Origin: Loxodes magnus
Lineage: Eukaryota; Ciliophora; Karyorelictea; Loxodida; Loxodidae
DNA: 64,000 nucleotides
NCBI GenBank assembly: GCA_946699065.1
Contig: CAMPDV010002007.1
Coordinates: 21,070-85,069, forward strand
Reading direction: 5' to 3'
Both the position numbers and the translations under genes were made by a program. Under the pieces are notes generated by a model. The model saw only the letters and a list, made by a program, of their open reading frames with translations, was not told where the DNA came from and did no database searches. Shown here piece after piece: positions 60,599-64,000 of the stretch; the first letter of the stretch is position 1; each line of letters starts with the position of its first letter.

Positions 60599-63500
60599 TT
60601 TAGCTAAGAAATCTAAAAGATATTAAATTAAAAGTCTAAGAAATTATAATAAAATAATTAACTTTAGTTCAAAATAAAATCCCCATAATCATAAAATAAT
60701 AAAGAGAGTAATAAGAAAAAGCAATAAATTTAAAAGCTTTTTAAAGATTATTATAGTTAAAGATTAAAGATTAATATTTTACTAGGAAAGTGATTTTACT
60801 ATATATAAATTTGAGATTTATGAATTTATAAAAGATAAAAGATAAAATTAAAAGTTAGATATTAAAGTCTAAATTAGCTTTTATTTAATTAATTTAATAA
60901 AGAAATAATTATTCAATCAAGGAGTGATTTTTATATCTATTACAGAAAATTAAAATTCTAAATTTCTCTAATTAATTACAATAATTACTCATAAATCTAG
61001 ATTACGGAATAAATAAAAACAATTCTAAAATAGAGTTCACTAAAAAAGATAATAAGAGTCATTTTAATTCAAAGTTAAAAATTTCAAAGAAATTTGATTG
61101 TCAATTTTGAGTCAGTAGATATTAACTTAATGAGTTAGGTGTTTCGTAAACTTTTTAAATAGAAGGATATTTTCAAAAATTTTAAATTTCATATTAAGAA
61201 TAAATAATACCACTATTTTTTAAGATTATATGTATTCAATTGACTGAAAAAAAACTATTAGACATTTAAATTTTATTAATTGAAAGAAAAAAACCAAATA
61301 TTAAAAAAAGTTTTAAGTTGCATTCTAAATGTTCCTCTTTTAGGACATTACATGCATATTCTTTATCTATGATACAAACATATTAATAGAAATGGATTCT
61401 CGTGTGATTAGCAAATTTATTATATGTTTTTTTATCTTAATGTAATTAATTTTTAGGCGGCATCAAGTCTAATCTCTCTACCAAATTTTAAATATCATCA
61501 TCAATATTTTAATTGCACTATTGACATTGAGTTATTATTCTGCTTCTTTTTACTAAGACAAACAGAAGAAGCAATTAACATGACAGCAATTCATTTAAAC
61601 TGGTAAGCACTTTCAACTTAACTCGCTTCCACCACAAGTATATTATTTTGATTACATGATAGATAATATTAATTTAATTTTATCTTGAAAGCTATTAAAA
61701 GTAAAATTAATCTAAAATAACTTAGAAAAATAATTAACTAAAATATAAGAAAATTGAAACCACATTAGACGACTAAAGCATCATAAATTCATTTAGGGTA
61801 TTTTTATAGCTTCTAAACATTTTTAAGGTATAATTTAAGAAAAATATTTCAAAGCTTTTTGCTATTTTATAGCTAATTTAGGCTAAAATTTTTAAATGCT
61901 TACTATCTGATTTTTAAGTTATTTAAGATAGAAATATAATTTAATTTTTTCTTCTGTCTTTTTAACTATTAATAGCAATTTGAAAAATAACTGTGTAAAG
62001 TATATAGCAAATATCTAGTGCTTTAAATAAAACTTGGAAATATTTTAAGCATAAGATAAAAAATAAAAAATCTTTTTTATGAGTAAAATAATCATAAATT
62101 TTATCACTTGATAATCGTAAAAAATTTAAGGGTAAAAAGTATCAAAAAACTCTTTCTTAAATAAAAAGCTTAAATATTTTGTTCTGATATTTTCAATGAA
62201 ATTAAGTTCCTTTAATTATCGTCTAAATAGATTTAAGGATTTAAAGATATATTTCATTTTATTTCTTAATGCTAGTACTAATAAAGATTAAAGGAACCTA
62301 TTTAACAAAATTAAAGGTTATAAGTATATCATTATAATTTTTTATTTTGAAACTAAATTATTTTGTTTGACTTTTTACTACATAAATTCGCAAACTCTTC
62401 TAAAATGAAGGATAGTTCTAAAATGTTAATTTCTTAGGTCTTAGTAACTTGAATATTAGATTTAATATTGTTTTCCAGAATAATTAAAAGTTGATTCATT
62501 TTCTTCTAAATGCCCCGTTAACAAATTCTAACTACAAAAAATAAAAGCTTCGCTCTTAATAAATTTGTTTTTTTTATTTTTAGCAATTTGCTTTTTTATA
62601 TTTTATTTACTTTTTTGCAGGATGTCTTTAACATCTGATTGATAAATTTCTTATGAAATTAATTTAATATTAAGCTTAGAGTAATAAACAGTAATAAAAA
62701 AATTTATTTATCTGGCTATATTTCTTTAGCTTTTATTCTTTTGGTCATTTATAGATTTTAATCACATGTATAAAAAATTATTTTTTAACTGAATTATCAA
62801 TAAATTTTACCATTAAGTTTGATGAAATTACTTCACTTAGGATTTTGCTTTCTCATTGTATTTATAGAGAAGCAATTAAAAATGCATTTTTAAGTATGCA
62901 GCTGATGGTAATTTATTTAATATAGACTTAACTAAATAAATTAAAAATAAGCTTTTTAAATTAAATACCTTAAATTTTATTTGTTATAGATTATATCTAT
63001 TCTCTTATTTCTTTCATTGAACATTTCATTTTTAAGCATAATAATATGAAATGTTTTATCCAATAACTTGAATCATATTGCTTAGTAATGCTAGGCTCTT
63101 TTCCAGAATTTAAAATAAACTTTTTAATTTTTTAAATCTTAAAATTTTTTTTCAAAAGAGAAATATTTAAAGCAATAAATTAGATGATAATTATATCGAA
63201 AATTATATATTTATACGTCATTTCATTATTAGTTCTCCTTGTCTATTTATAAATTAAAAAAAGCAGCAAGACTTATCTAATAGATTTTAAACCGAAGAAA
63301 AAATTTATAATTGCTATATTTCAATTTTGCAAGAATATAATCTCCATGAATTTTAATTCATTCATTTCCTTACTAAATTTAAATATATCTTTCTTTCTTC
63401 TACGGATTAATATTGTTTTTTATCTTTCCTTTTATAATTTAATTTATTTATATATGATTAAGCATTTAAAACCTTAAAAGATTTATAATTTCATTGGTAA

Positions 63501-63599
63501 AAATAAAAATATCTTAGTATATAAAAAAATAGAAAGTACTATCGTTTTAACTTAAAATTATTATCGCTTTTAACTCTTAAAGTTTGAAATTTTATCTAA
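60599..63599. other. A+T-rich spacer, 3 kb
   Basis: No L, K or SINE sequence is found. Short protein-like scraps near 61500-61620 and 62390-62650 are too weak to call. Confidence 0.35.
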
Positions 63600-64000
63600 A
63601 ATGTCTTATAAAGGATTTTTATTAATCATTTTATGTTTTAAGTTAGTTTACTAAATGTATTTAGGATTATGCTAAGTTCAATCTTCTTTTTATTGGATAT
63701 AATATGTCCAATTTTCGTGATACATATACTAAATATCTTAGATCTCTTACTGAAAATTCTAATAATACAATATATTCATCATACTCTGTCCTCATAAATC
63801 CTAAGATTTAAAAATAATATTTTTTATATGCTTTTGCTTGATATCAAAATCAAGGATTCTTATTTAATAGTCAGATTTAATAAAAAACTAGGAAAGAATG
63901 GAAATTAATTGAAGCAAATTTATACAGATACTAATAAACTTTATTCAACTTGTAAGTGCTTTATATTACTATTTTCTATTTAGATAATTTATTTTTATCT
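63600..64000 (+). CDS. Coding-like right edge, unknown, cut by the window
   Basis: One frame reads D-Y-A-K-F-N-L-L-F-I-G-Y-N-M-S-N-F-R-D-T-Y-T-K-Y-L-R-S-L-T, continuing to Y-F-L-Y-A-F-A-[TGA]-Y-Q-N-Q-G-F and R-K-E-W-K-L-I-E-A-N. The composition is convincing for protein and the sequence is less A+T rich than the preceding 3 kb. An overlapping frame starts M-S-Y-K-G-F-L-L-I-I-L-C, like a signal peptide. No family is recognised. The single TGA fits the other TGA-at-Trp candidates. Confidence 0.35.

Noticed and set aside
1-64000. CRISPR arrays, bacterial operons, ribosome binding sites, rRNA genes
   Set aside because: No spaced direct repeats of CRISPR type, no rRNA-like sequence, and the gene structure and code are those of a ciliate nucleus.
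1-64000. Ciliate telomeric repeats (GGGGTT / CCCCAA arrays) or a chromosome breakage site
   Set aside because: No tandem array was seen; a single GGGGTT-like hexamer near 17024 is not repeated.

Overview
The window reads as ciliate DNA. It is extremely A+T rich, the standard genetic code gives almost no open frames, and long conserved reading frames appear only when TAA and TAG are read as glutamine. Gene density is very low and repeats dominate, which fits a germline (micronuclear) or pericentromeric/subtelomeric repeat region of a Tetrahymena-like ciliate. A ciliate in which UGA is also sense (karyorelict or Condylostoma type) is a serious alternative, because TGA repeatedly sits at tryptophan positions inside otherwise intact frames.

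The backbone is eight copies of one gene of about 1.92 kb (L1-L8, starting near 1774, 11018, 18107, 25046, 34928, 44619 minus, 52308 and 57944). Each encodes about 638-642 residues: an N-terminal RING finger, an F-box-like segment, then a long leucine-rich-repeat region. This looks like a one-chain ubiquitin ligase with a variable recognition surface. L3, L7 and L8 keep the frame from end to end, L1, L4 and L6 have one indel each, and L2 and L5 are more decayed. The copies are mosaics of one another, as expected from gene conversion.

Between them are two classes of mobile-looking repeat. (1) K1-K13 are remnants of a 0.7-1 kb single-ORF element: basic N-terminus, coiled coil, CCHC zinc knuckle of the form C-W-Y-C-x4-H-x4-C, and a C-terminal block around I-x-I-x-D-x-E-K. 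(2) SINE-like elements of 0.25-0.4 kb fall into four families (A-D) with unrelated bodies but a common 3' end that can fold into a hairpin. At 17.57 kb (SINE A2) and 51.37 kb (K8), comparison with duplicated empty sites shows the insertions directly, with flanking direct repeats.

Layout: 0-1.4 kb repeats E1/F1; 1.8-3.7 L1; 4.9-6.5 convergent K1/K2; 9.3 K3; 11.0-12.95 L2; 13.8-15.9 K4, K5, SINE A1; 17.0-20.0 E2, SINE A2, L3; 20.8-24.1 SINEs B1, C3, K11, D1; 25.0-28.1 L4 and K12; 28.5-29.2 SINEs A3, C1; 30.6-33.5 unknown coding-like DNA; 34.0-36.8 K6 and L5; 38.3-40.2 A-like relic, K7, SINE C2; 41.6-44.6 F2, a small ORF, L6 (inverted); 45.5 tRNA-Asn relic; 46.6 SINE A4; 48.8-50.6 K10, SINEs B2-A5-D2; 51.4-55.5 K8, L7, K13; 56.4-57.4 K9 region; 57.9-59.9 L8; 60.0-60.6 a minus-strand RING gene; 60.6-63.6 empty; 63.6-64.0 a coding-like edge. 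The stretches 23.6-30.2 kb and 49.2-56.2 kb are two copies of one duplication. All similarities were judged by eye, and no search was run.
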